Source of the DNA: VAZQ01 sp035293945
GTDB lineage: Bacteria; Pseudomonadota; Alphaproteobacteria; Rhizobiales; Xanthobacteraceae
DNA length: 25,680 nucleotides
Assembly (NCBI GenBank): GCA_035293945.1
Contig: DATGLV010000007.1
Coordinates: 1-25,680, forward strand
Direction: 5' to 3'
Of this stretch, positions 14,895 to 22,476 are shown one piece after another (positions within the stretch are counted from its first letter, which is position 1; each line of letters starts with the position of its first letter). The notes beneath the pieces are model-generated. The model was not told the DNA's origin and did no database searches. It was given only the letters and a program-made list of their open reading frames with translations. The position numbers and the translations under genes were made by a program.

Positions 14895-15394
14895 ACATCC
14901 GGTTCAAGATCACGAGCGCGTTGCTCGCGGCGATCCGCGCCGACCTGCGGCGGCCGCACGCCTTCGCGCACGAGCGCATCGGCTTCATCGCCGCCGGGCT
15001 TGCCGCCGCGCACGACAACCTTCTCATTCTCGCGCGGGCCTATCGGCCGGTTCCCGACGACCAATATCTGCGGGACGCGAGCGTGGGCGCGATGATCAGC
15101 GCGCAGGCCATCCGCGCGGCCCGGCAATGGGCAATGGATGACCGCGCGGCGATCTTCCATGTGCACAGCCACGGCGGTCGCGGCGTTCCCGGATTCAGCG
15201 GCGTGGATAAGCGCGAGAACGCCAAGTTCGTGCCGAACTTCGTCGCGGTGGCGCCGCACGCGGTGCATGGCGCCATCGTGCTCAGCGACACCGCGGCCTT
15301 TGGCCAAGTGTGGCTCGACCGGGCATCACCTCAACCGTTCATCGCCAGCTTCAGCGAAGTTGGCGTGCCAATTCGCAACTGGAGGGCCGCATGA
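14891..15394 (+). CDS. JAB/MPN (JAMM) metalloprotease, probable Ub-like isopeptidase
   Basis: 167 aa, ATG at 14891 overlapping the E2 stop. The JAMM zinc site is visible: Glu28 in HERIGFIAAG, His92 and His94 in FHVHSHGG, then Ser103 and Asp106 in PGFSGVD. The H-to-S spacing is one residue longer than the classic form but fits prokaryotic JAB proteins. Proteins of this family cleave after the Gly-Gly of ubiquitin-like modifiers. Here the obvious substrates are the CGGSS tail of the multi-ubiquitin precursor and modifier-target bonds. It has no membrane segment. The gene is coupled at both ends by 4-bp overlaps, so its dosage is tied to the modifier, E2 and E1. Confidence 0.92.
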   Translation: MNIRFKITSALLAAIRADLRRPHAFAHERIGFIAAGLAAAHDNLLILARAYRPVPDDQYLRDASVGAMISAQAIRAARQWAMDDRAAIFHVHSHGGRGVPGFSGVDKRENAKFVPNFVAVAPHAVHGAIVLSDTAAFGQVWLDRASPQPFIASFSEVGVPIRNWRAA

Positions 15395-16299
15395 GCCGCC
15401 TTGATCGACAGAGCTTCCTTGGTCCAAACAGCGACGTGATCCTGAACGCCGCCACCGTCGGCTTCGTCGGTGGCGGTGGCGGCGGCTCGCACGCGGTGCA
15501 GCAGAGCGCCCACATGGGCATCGGCGGCTACGTCAATGTCGACCCGGACATTATCGAAGACACGAACACCAACCGGCTCGTCGGCGGCACGCTCGCCGAC
15601 GTCGCCAGCAAGCTGCCCAAGGTCGAGATCGCCGAGCGGCTGATCCGCGGCCTGCAGCCCGGCGCGCGCGTTATCTCGGTGCCTGACGACTGGCACAAGG
15701 CGGCCGACGACCTCAAGCTGTGCGACGTCATCGTGGGCGCGGTCGATAGTTTTCGCGCGCGCGAGGAGCTCGAGCGCTTCGCGCGCAAGCACCTGATCCC
15801 CTACATCGACATCGGGATGGACGTCCACGACCTGGGCAAGAACGGATTCCTGGTGTGCGGCCAGGTGATCCTCTCGATGCCCGGCGCGCCGTGCATGCGC
15901 TGCTGCGGTTTCATCACCGACGAGCGCCTCGCCCAAGAGGCGAAGCGCTATGGCGCTGCCGGCTCGCGGCCGCAGGTGGTGTGGTCGAACGGCGTCCTCG
16001 CCTCGACGGCGATTGGGCTGATGACCCAACTCCTGACCCCCTGGCACCCCAACCCGCCCACGTTCGTCTTTCTCGATTACGACGGCAACAGGGGCACGAT
16101 GACGCGCAACCCGCGCATGGACGTACTCAAGAACCACGTGTGCCCGCATCATCCCGCGGATGAAACCGGCGATCCGCTTTTCGATATCCGGACGCAGGCC
16201 TTCACCCCGCGGCCGGTGGCGAAGGCCAAGACTCTGCCAGGGGAACCCGTGCCCTGGTGGCGGTGCGCGTGGAACATGCTCACGGGATGGGCATCGTGA
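15391..16299 (+). CDS. E1-like ThiF/MoeB-family adenylating enzyme
   Basis: 302 aa; the ATG at 15391 overlaps the JAB stop and GGAGGGC precedes it. It is a Rossmann-type adenylation domain. A glycine-rich nucleotide loop of six glycines (27-32) in GFVGGGGGGSHAVQQ is followed by Asp51, the NTNR motif (59-62) that marks E1/ThiF enzymes, and GAVDS (116-120). A zinc site is formed by Cys168 and Cys171 in PGAPCMRCCGF and by Cys251 with His254 in HVCPHHP, where most relatives have a second Cys pair. It would adenylate the C-terminal glycine of the processed modifier. Cys156 and Cys172 are other candidate thioester residues. The C-terminus has a tryptophan-rich tail. It is the last gene before an intrinsic terminator. 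Confidence 0.93.
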   Translation: MSRLDRQSFLGPNSDVILNAATVGFVGGGGGGSHAVQQSAHMGIGGYVNVDPDIIEDTNTNRLVGGTLADVASKLPKVEIAERLIRGLQPGARVISVPDDWHKAADDLKLCDVIVGAVDSFRAREELERFARKHLIPYIDIGMDVHDLGKNGFLVCGQVILSMPGAPCMRCCGFITDERLAQEAKRYGAAGSRPQVVWSNGVLASTAIGLMTQLLTPWHPNPPTFVFLDYDGNRGTMTRNPRMDVLKNHVCPHHPADETGDPLFDIRTQAFTPRPVAKAKTLPGEPVPWWRCAWNMLTGWAS

Positions 16300-16312
16300 A
16301 TCGGCGTCTCGA

Positions 16313-16341
16313 AATCGGCGGCCACGCGCCCGCCGATTTTT
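16313..16341 (+). terminator. Intrinsic terminator after the ubiquitin-like operon
   Basis: AATCGGCGG (16313-16321) pairs perfectly with CCGCCGATT (16330-16338), with an 8-nt loop followed by TTT. It lies 14 bp after the E1 stop and should end or attenuate the four-gene transcript before the AAA+ gene. Confidence 0.8.
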
Positions 16342-16422
16342 CGTCCACAGGTATTCCCTTGTTTTATATGGGAAATTCGATGTACTGGACGAGTCCTGAT
16401 TCATCCTTTGAAAATTCGTCCA
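16341..16422 (+). promoter_or_regulatory. AT-rich leader with three TCGTCCA half-sites
   Basis: TCGTCCA occurs at 16341-16347 and 16416-16422, and inverted (TGGACGA) at 16386-16392. Between the first two lies an AT-rich stretch with TTGTTTTATATG, which could hold a promoter for the AAA+/protease pair. TTCCC...GGGAA arms also face each other there. No clear -35/-10 assignment can be made. Confidence 0.45.
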
Positions 16423-16469
16423 CCGGCCTCTACGGTGGGCCCTTGCATTGCCCGTACCCCGAAAGTGAC

Positions 16470-17612
16470 ATGGCCCAGGAACTCAACAAGGCAGACATCG
16501 AAGCGGACTTCCTCAAATTGGCGCGCATCGCCCTGTCGGGCCGAACGCAAGACGTGCACGTGGTCTTGCGGCGGGCGGCGAAGCGCTATCACCCGGTCCA
16601 ACCGCAGTTCGCCGACGCGCTCACGACGCTGCTGTACGAAGCGCCGTCGGTGGCCTCGCCGCTTCGCGGGCAAGCGGACGTGCCGCTGCCCGTCGATCTC
16701 GACTCGCGCCTTCACTTGATGAGGGTCGAAACCGAGCCTGTGCTCGACCATGAGCCGATTTTCACGCCCGAACTCGCTTTGCCCTTGATGCAAATCGTCG
16801 AGGAGCGGCGCAAGCCGCAAGCGCTTATCCGCGCCGGGCTCGACCCCACGCGAGCAGCGCTGTTCCTCGGTCCTCCCGGCGTCGGCAAGACGATGGCGGC
16901 GCGGTGGCTCGCGCGCGAGATCGGGCGCCCGCTCTTGATTCTCGATCTCGCGGCCGTGATGAGCAGCCTGCTCGGCCGGACCGGCACCAATTTGCGCCAT
17001 GTGCTCGAATACGCGAAGTCCATGGATTGCGTTCTGCTGCTCGACGAGCTCGATGCGATTGCCAAGCGTCGCGACGACCATGGCGAGGTCGGCGAGCTTA
17101 AGCGCCTCGTCACCGTGCTGATCCAGCAGATCGATGACTGGCCCGCGTCCGGCGTCCTGCTCGCGGCCACCAACCACCCGGACCTGCTCGATCCGGCCAT
17201 CTGGCGCCGGTTCGAGATGCATGTCGACTTTCCGCTTCCCGATGGTGAAGCCATCACGCGGTTCATCGGGAGTCTGCTGCATCCTCACTTTGCGGCGGCG
17301 GCCGAGTGGAGCTCGCTGCTGGCAATCGCCTTTAGCGGTCGCTCGTTCAGCGACATCGAGCGCGAGCTGGCGGCGGCGCGGCGCAGCGCCGTCCTTGGGG
17401 ATCGGCCGCTTGAAGACGAGCTGGCGGGATTGTTGACCGGCAAGGCGATACCCAAGAGCCGCCGCATTCACTTGGCTAGAACGATTGTTGGCCAAGGGCT
17501 GCTCTCGCAGCGCAGGGCCGGGGAACTGACCGGCGTGGCGCGCGACACCATCCGCAACCAGAAGCCGCCGAAGAAAGAGAAGGTCAGGCGGAGAAAAACA
17601 AGAGGCACGTAA
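16470..17612 (+). CDS. AAA+ ATPase partnered with the subtilase
   Basis: 380 aa from the ATG at 16470; the longer frame back to 16257 runs through the terminator and E1 gene and is rejected. The Shine-Dalgarno site is weak (GAAAG). Residues 1-100 are a helical N-terminal region. The AAA+ core then shows Walker A GPPGVGKT (134-141), Walker B LLLDELDAI (189-197), a sensor LLAATNH, and DPAIWRRFEMHVDFPLP with the arginine-finger pair typical of FtsH/Vps4-type AAA proteins. After the helical lid comes a basic C-terminal tail (LLSQRRAGELTGVARDTI, then KPPKKEKVRRRK) that resembles a small HTH plus a charged extension. The stop overlaps the protease start by 1 bp. It probably remodels or unfolds substrates for the protease, or senses an infection signal and controls it. 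Confidence 0.88.
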   Translation: MAQELNKADIEADFLKLARIALSGRTQDVHVVLRRAAKRYHPVQPQFADALTTLLYEAPSVASPLRGQADVPLPVDLDSRLHLMRVETEPVLDHEPIFTPELALPLMQIVEERRKPQALIRAGLDPTRAALFLGPPGVGKTMAARWLAREIGRPLLILDLAAVMSSLLGRTGTNLRHVLEYAKSMDCVLLLDELDAIAKRRDDHGEVGELKRLVTVLIQQIDDWPASGVLLAATNHPDLLDPAIWRRFEMHVDFPLPDGEAITRFIGSLLHPHFAAAAEWSSLLAIAFSGRSFSDIERELAAARRSAVLGDRPLEDELAGLLTGKAIPKSRRIHLARTIVGQGLLSQRRAGELTGVARDTIRNQKPPKKEKVRRRKTRGT

Positions 17613-19834
17613 TGCCAAAGCGCAACGTATTGCTCGGCAAAGGCGAGAACCTCGTTCGCGACATCGACGGAGTCCGGGGTGGCGCGCCGAAGGCGCATCC
17701 CTATTCGTTCGCGGAGGCCAAGTCCCGCTTGGCGCCTATGCTGAGCCGCGTCGTGACTGGCATCGATCAGTTGCCGGCGGCCGCGTGCCCCGACGACCAA
17801 GTCGTGGCGACGGTCACGCTGAATCCCGAATACATCGCCAAGTCCTACTTTCCGGAGAAGCTTTTCGAGTCTGTCGGCCTCCAGCCGGTCGGCAGCCGTC
17901 CGCGGCGTATCAAGCCCGAGAAACGCTCCAAGGGCCGCGAGCCGGAAGAGACCATCACGACCGAGTTGTTCGTCATGGGCCCGCGCACGGCCTTCCGCAC
18001 CTGGCGCTCGGCGCTGCCATCATGGCACGAGGATGGGACTGGCGCGAAGGATCTGACCGCGATCGAGCGGATGGACGCCCCGAGCGCGCGCGACAAGATC
18101 AAAGGCAAGCTGCCGAAGTCAGGCGAGGTGGTGTTCGAGGTCGTCCTGCACAATGACGGCCGCACCGGCCAGCACAGCGTCGTCACCGAATTTCGCGATT
18201 ACCTGAAGGGGCTCGGCATCGATCGGCAGCTCGATCGCCGGTTCGCCGCCGGCGGGCTCTGCTTCGTCGAGCTGGACGCGCCGGCCGCCCTGGCGGAGCA
18301 GATTGCGACCTTCACGCCGGTGCGCGCCCTGCGGCAGATGCCGGGCTTGCGGATTCTGCGCCCGAGCTTCCGCTCGTCACGGGTGCCGATGGGAACGCTG
18401 CAGCTGCCGCCGCAGGGGCCGCTCGACCCGAAGATTCGCGTGGCGATCTTCGACGGCGGCCTGCCGAAGGGGCATCCGATCCGCCGCTGGGCGAAGGCGG
18501 TCGAGCCGCCCGGGATCGGCAATCCCCTCGACGACTTCCAGAAGCACGGCGTCGGGGTGACGTCGGCCTTCCTGTTCGGGCATATCGACCCGGCAAAGCC
18601 GTTACCGCGCCCCTATGCGGCCGTCGACCACTACCGCGTTCTCGACACGGCGCCCGGCCAAGACCCGCACGAGCTCTACGAAGTGTTGGGGCGCATAGAC
18701 CAGGTGCTCGTCGGGAACCACTATGATTTCATCAATCTGAGTGTCGGCCCCTTGCCGCCGGTCGAGGACGACGACGTGCACGCCTGGACTGCCGTTCTCG
18801 ACGAGCGCCTGTCGCGCGGGACGACGCTCGCGACCATCGCGGTGGGCAACCGGGGCGAGGCCCCGGCCAAGGACGGCCTCAATCGCATCCAGGTGCCGGC
18901 CGACTGCGTCAATGCGCTCGCGGTCGGCGCCTGCGACAGCCATGAGGATCCATGGCAGCGCTGCACCTACAGTTCGGTTGGGCCCGGCCGCAGTCCCGGC
19001 GTGGTCAAACCCGATTTCGTCGAATTTGGCGGGTGCCTCCAGCGGCCGTTCATTGTCTTGAATGAAGGTGCTGCAATCGCCCTCGAAGCGACCGAAGGCA
19101 CGTCCTTCTCGGCCCCGTCGGTGCTCCGGCTCGGCGCCGGCCTTCGCGCGCATTTCGGCGCGAACCTCAGCATCCTTGCGATCCGTGCGCTCCTCGTTCA
19201 CACGACCGAGGCCTGCGACTACCCCTGCGAGGAAGTTGGGCGCGGCCGCGTTGCCCGGTCGGTCGATGACATCATCTTTTGCGACGACGACACCGTGCGC
19301 GTGGTCTACCAGGGCGAGATCGCGCCGACGCGGTACATCCGCGCGGCCATTCCTGTTCCGCCTGGCGCGATCCCCGGCAAGGTCACGATCACGGCGACGC
19401 TCTGCTACCCGACGGGCGTCGATCCCCATCATCCCGGCAACTACACGCGGGCGGGCCTCGAGCCCACGTTCCGCCCGCACGACCAAAAGCGCAAAGATCC
19501 AAAACAGGCGCACCCTGACAGCAAGGGCTTCTTCGGCAAGTCGCAGAGCGGCCTGCTCGAAGATGATCTGCGGCGCGACGCCTGGAAGTGGGAGAACTGC
19601 TTGCACACGCGCGTCACCTTCATGGGCAAGACGCTGCGCAACCCGGTGCTCGACATTCACTACAACGCGCGCCAAGCGAGCCAGGATCACGCGCCGAAAG
19701 AGAAGCTTCCCTACGCGCTGGTGATCAGCGTCCACGCCAAGAACCTTGGCGATCTCTACAACCAGATTGTCCGCAAGTACGCCGGCAGGCTCGAAGCGCT
19801 GCGACCGGTCATAGAAATCCCGGTCAGAACGTGA
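17612..19834 (+). CDS. S8 (subtilisin-like) serine protease, cytosolic
   Basis: 740 aa, ATG overlapping the AAA+ stop (TAATG), with GAGG 7 nt upstream. No signal peptide is seen, unlike secreted subtilases. Residues 1-265 form an N-terminal domain that may bind the ATPase or act as an inhibitory region. The catalytic core shows Asp281 in RVAIFDGGLP, His312 in FQKHGVGV, the oxyanion Asn413 in IAVGNRGE, and Ser498 in GTSFSAPSV. The order and surroundings fit active S8 peptidases. Residues 550-740 are a beta-rich C-terminal domain. AAA+/subtilase gene pairs are recurrent in accessory DNA. Activation by infection, or delivery of Ub-like-tagged proteins to it, is an attractive but untested idea. 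Confidence 0.9.
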   Translation: MPKRNVLLGKGENLVRDIDGVRGGAPKAHPYSFAEAKSRLAPMLSRVVTGIDQLPAAACPDDQVVATVTLNPEYIAKSYFPEKLFESVGLQPVGSRPRRIKPEKRSKGREPEETITTELFVMGPRTAFRTWRSALPSWHEDGTGAKDLTAIERMDAPSARDKIKGKLPKSGEVVFEVVLHNDGRTGQHSVVTEFRDYLKGLGIDRQLDRRFAAGGLCFVELDAPAALAEQIATFTPVRALRQMPGLRILRPSFRSSRVPMGTLQLPPQGPLDPKIRVAIFDGGLPKGHPIRRWAKAVEPPGIGNPLDDFQKHGVGVTSAFLFGHIDPAKPLPRPYAAVDHYRVLDTAPGQDPHELYEVLGRIDQVLVGNHYDFINLSVGPLPPVEDDDVHAWTAVLDERLSRGTTLATIAVGNRGEAPAKDGLNRIQVPADCVNALAVGACDSHEDPWQRCTYSSVGPGRSPGVVKPDFVEFGGCLQRPFIVLNEGAAIALEATEGTSFSAPSVLRLGAGLRAHFGANLSILAIRALLVHTTEACDYPCEEVGRGRVARSVDDIIFCDDDTVRVVYQGEIAPTRYIRAAIPVPPGAIPGKVTITATLCYPTGVDPHHPGNYTRAGLEPTFRPHDQKRKDPKQAHPDSKGFFGKSQSGLLEDDLRRDAWKWENCLHTRVTFMGKTLRNPVLDIHYNARQASQDHAPKEKLPYALVISVHAKNLGDLYNQIVRKYAGRLEALRPVIEIPVRT

Positions 19835-19875
19835 GGCGCCGTAGCCCGCGAGGCGAGTGCCATTCGGTCCAGGAT

Positions 19876-19904
19876 TTTGTGCCGCTTTGTGCCAGTTTTG
19901 TGCC
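19876..19904. repeat. Three TTTGTGCC repeats near the integration boundary
   Basis: TTTGTGCC occurs at 19876, 19886 and 19897, one helical turn apart. Closely phased short repeats next to a tRNA resemble arm-type sites for a tyrosine recombinase. No integrase gene is in the window. Confidence 0.45.
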
Positions 19905-20010
19905 GCGGAAATTTTAGAAGCGGTTGGTGTTCGGAGCCGAAAAACCCGGAAGTCCTTGGTTACAAATGGCTTTCCGTCGTACGGCCTTGGAGGGCCTCGT
20001 AACGCATGGA

Positions 20011-20054
20011 AAAGCCCGACACACCGGGCGCAAGCACCTGATCTGTCGGGCTTT
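20011..20054 (-). terminator. Terminator of the tRNA-fMet gene (bidirectional)
   Basis: AAAGCCCGACA (20011-20021) and TGTCGGGCTTT (20044-20054) form an 11-bp stem with a 22-nt loop. T-runs occur on both strands. It is immediately downstream of the leftward tRNA and could also stop the protease transcript. Confidence 0.8.
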
Positions 20055-20057
20055 TTT

Positions 20058-20134
<77 letters not shown>

Positions 20135-20260
20135 GAAATCGGGTCGCGCGCACCGCGCGTACGCGCTATCTAGCAATCGAGGTGCGGCTTGGGAAGCCGT
20201 CCAGCCGGGGCAAATCATCATATTTTTCATGGTCTAGCGTCGATGATACGAGACCGGGCG

Positions 20261-21142
20261 ATGAACCGGGATCCACCCCGCAAGGCGGATTCGGGGGCGG
20301 CCGCGCGGTTGCGCACGGCCTCGGGCGACCTCCTTGCGCAGGCCCGCCGCCAGATCGAGGAGCCGAGCGCGAACCACGCCACCGCGGTGCACGAGTTCCG
20401 CAAGGCGATGAAGCGCTGGCGCGCGCTGCTGCGCCTCTACGAGCCGCTGCTCGGCGCCGAGGCCGAGCAGCTGCGGGTCGAGGCGCGCGATCTCGCTCGC
20501 GAGCTGACCGGCTCGCGCGATGCCCGCTCGGCCCTCGATGCGCTCGCCGATCTCGTCGAGACGCCGCTGTCGGAGCGCACGCTCGCCACGATCCGGGCGC
20601 GGCTCGAGAGCATCGGCACCACGGCCGAGGCAGCGACGCTGACCGACGCGTTACGCGATCGCATGCGCGATGCGCTCGACCACGCCGCAACGGCCGCGAT
20701 GGGCTGGCGGCTCGACGCGGTCGGCTTTGCAGCGATCGCGGACGGGCTCGCCGCCTCGTATGCGCGTGCCCGCCGCGCGATCCCGAAGGACTGGGCGAGC
20801 GCCGCGGCCGAGGAGCTGCACACGCTGCGCCAGCGGGTGGTCGTGCATCGCTACCAGATGGAGCTCGCGGTGCCGCTGTGGCCGAAGATCGGACGCGCGT
20901 GGGTCGGCGAAGCGCAGAAGCTGCGCGAGCGGCTCGGCCATCACCAGGATCTGGCGGTGCTGCGCGACTTCACGGCGCCGCGCCAGCCGCTCGCGCCGTG
21001 GCGCTCGCGGCTCGTGCCGCTGATCGAGGGACGGCAGGCCGAGCACGCCGCCAAGGCGGCGCGCATCGCCCGCCGGCTGTTTGCCGAAAAGCCGAAGGCT
21101 TTCCGCGCGCGATTGATGAACCTGTGGGAGAGCCGGCACTGA
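20261..21142 (+). CDS. CHAD domain-containing protein
   Basis: 293 aa from the ATG at 20261; the ATG at 20243 is an alternative and neither has a strong ribosome site. CHAD features are the N-terminal VHEFRKAMKRWRALLRLYEPLL, with the conserved H-x2-R-K-x2-K/R-R-x-R-x2-L pattern, and the second-half ELHTLRQRVVVHRYQMEL plus LGHHQDLAVLRDF, with the conserved H-x-x-R and L-G-x-x-x-D elements. These helices carry basic residues that bind inorganic polyphosphate. The protein is cytosolic and probably associates with polyphosphate granules. It is the first ordinary chromosomal gene right of the tRNA, convergent with the NUDIX gene. Family assignment is strong. Confidence 0.87.
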   Translation: MNRDPPRKADSGAAARLRTASGDLLAQARRQIEEPSANHATAVHEFRKAMKRWRALLRLYEPLLGAEAEQLRVEARDLARELTGSRDARSALDALADLVETPLSERTLATIRARLESIGTTAEAATLTDALRDRMRDALDHAATAAMGWRLDAVGFAAIADGLAASYARARRAIPKDWASAAAEELHTLRQRVVVHRYQMELAVPLWPKIGRAWVGEAQKLRERLGHHQDLAVLRDFTAPRQPLAPWRSRLVPLIEGRQAEHAAKAARIARRLFAEKPKAFRARLMNLWESRH

Positions 21143-21159
21143 AGGGAGCGCGTAGGGAA

Positions 21160-21228
21160 TGGCGACTTGCGAGTAGCGGGTGGGGAATTGGCGCCCGACA
21201 CCAGTCCCACTCTACTCGCGAGTCGCCA
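21160..21228. repeat. 17-nt inverted repeat between converging genes
   Basis: TGGCGACTTGCGAGTAG (21160-21176) pairs with CTACTCGCGAGTCGCCA (21212-21228) except for one position (T/G). The right arm is the last codons and stop of the NUDIX gene. It probably acts as a transcript-end hairpin for one or both converging genes. Confidence 0.6.
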
Positions 21229-21703
21229 GCGTTTGCTCCAGCCGATCGATGAAGGGCCGCTGGCCGGTCAGAATCTTCCGGCGCGCTTCATCGAGCGAGA
21301 ACCACTCGGCGCGGTCGACCTCGGCAAACGTGCGCTTGCGACCGCTGCGTGGCGGCCATTCGATCTCGAAGCTGCTGGAGACGAGTGTTGCGGGATCGAA
21401 ATCGCCTTCGACCGCCCACGCGCTCACGTGCTTGCCGCCTGGCTGCTTCACCTCGCCCAGAGGGACGAACTCGCCGCGCGGCTGCGCGCCGGTCTCTTCG
21501 GCGAATTCGCGCTGCGCTGCCGTAAGCGGCGCCTCGTCCGCCGCATATTCACCCTTGGGGATCGACCAGGCAGCAAGGTCCTTCTTGGCCCAGAAGGGGC
21601 CGCCGGGATGAACCAGCAGGACCGCGAGGCCGGCAGCACCGCGCCGATACATCAGCAGCCCGGCGCTGCGCCTCGCCATGCGCCTCGCCATGCGCCTCGC
21701 CAT
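21212..21703 (-). CDS. NUDIX hydrolase
   Basis: 163 aa. The Nudix box G-x5-E-x7-R-E-F-A-E-E-T-G is complete in GEYAADEAPLTAAQREFAEETGA (a REUxEExGU match), giving the Mg2+-binding helix for hydrolysis of nucleoside-diphosphate-X substrates. SAGLLMYRRG precedes it and WSIPKG leads into it. The fold resembles NUDIX proteins for diadenosine or dinucleotide substrates, but the substrate cannot be told. The start is odd: ATGGCGAGGCGC is repeated three times, giving MARRMARRMARR with three in-frame ATGs (21703, 21691, 21679). The third is where family members usually begin. The gene starts 1 bp after the GST stop, so the two are probably co-transcribed. Confidence 0.9.
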   Translation of the reverse strand: MARRMARRMARRSAGLLMYRRGAAGLAVLLVHPGGPFWAKKDLAAWSIPKGEYAADEAPLTAAQREFAEETGAQPRGEFVPLGEVKQPGGKHVSAWAVEGDFDPATLVSSSFEIEWPPRSGRKRTFAEVDRAEWFSLDEARRKILTGQRPFIDRLEQTLATRE

Positions 21704-21704
21704 G

Positions 21705-22379
21705 TCACAGCCGGTTGATGCGGGCGATCAGGCGGATGGCGTCGGGCGGCGAGGCGGCGTCCGATTCGGCCTTCAGGCGAAGCGCCTCGCGTGCGGCCGG
21801 GCGCTCGAGGCACCGCCCGAGCCAGGCAGCGAGGCGCGGCGTCGCGCTCAGATCCATGTCGATCGCGCGGCTGATCACGGCGGCGACGTTGAGATCGGCG
21901 ACGGTGAATTCGTTACCGAGCAGATAGGGCCGGTCGGCGAAAGCCTCGTCGAGCACCGCGAAAGGTTTGGCAATCACCTTGAGGGCCTCGGCTAGTTTCT
22001 GCGGATCGCGGTCCGCGGGCGGCAGGCGGATTGCGTGCAGCGACCAGATGTTGACGCCGCGGTCGACCTCGTTGAGCGCCCACAGACTCCATTGCCAGCA
22101 TTTGGCCTCATCGCGCAGGTCGAGCGGATAGAGGCGGCCGCTTGAATGCTTCTTGGCGAGATAGAGCGTGATCGCGAGCGACTCCCACAGCACGAAGCCG
22201 TCGTCCTCGATCGCCGGCAGGCGGCCGTTGGGATTGACCGCGAGATACTCCGCCTTGCACGCGCCGGCGTCGCCGATCTCGATCGGCACGTGCTCGTAGT
22301 CGAGGCCGATCTCCTTGGCGACCCACAGTGCGCGGAACGCTCGCGTCCGAGCGATGCCGTAGATGCGCAATCGGGACAT
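21705..22379 (-). CDS. Glutathione S-transferase family protein
   Basis: 224 aa; the ATG at 22379 follows GAGGGAG. The thioredoxin-fold N-terminal domain shows RLRIYGIARTRAFRALWVAKEIGLDYEHV, the cis-Pro loop NPNGRLPAIEDDG and the glutathione-contacting ESLAITLYLAKKH. The C-terminal helical domain carries NEFTVADLNVAAV, with the conserved N-capping box. It is probably a cytosolic detoxification or thiol-transfer enzyme; the substrate is unknown. The catalytic Ser/Tyr is not obvious, with Thr12 near the expected place. Its stop is 1 bp from the NUDIX start. Confidence 0.88.
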   Translation of the reverse strand: MSRLRIYGIARTRAFRALWVAKEIGLDYEHVPIEIGDAGACKAEYLAVNPNGRLPAIEDDGFVLWESLAITLYLAKKHSSGRLYPLDLRDEAKCWQWSLWALNEVDRGVNIWSLHAIRLPPADRDPQKLAEALKVIAKPFAVLDEAFADRPYLLGNEFTVADLNVAAVISRAIDMDLSATPRLAAWLGRCLERPAAREALRLKAESDAASPPDAIRLIARINRL

Positions 22380-22476
22380 GGGCTCCCTCTGAGATCTGCA
22401 TGATGTAAGGTCGAATGGCCGGCTGGCCTTACACCGGCCTATCGGCGTGCGCTAGGCTGGGTTCGGAGGAGCGCAC

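Noticed and set aside
15331..16404. Long leftward open frame (357 codons) opposite the E1 gene
   Set aside because: It is antisense to a clear ThiF/E1 gene, its translation is His/Arg/Val-rich without domain features, and GC-rich DNA routinely gives such mirror frames.
16257..16469. N-terminal extension of the AAA+ protein
   Set aside because: It overlaps the E1 3' end and runs through an intrinsic terminator; no ribosome site supports it.
16401..17618. Leftward open frame (405 codons) opposite the AAA+ gene
   Set aside because: Antisense shadow of a gene with Walker A/B motifs; no ribosome site or recognisable domain.
18602..19735. Leftward open frame (377 codons) opposite the subtilase
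   Set aside because: Antisense shadow; the protease frame carries all catalytic motifs.
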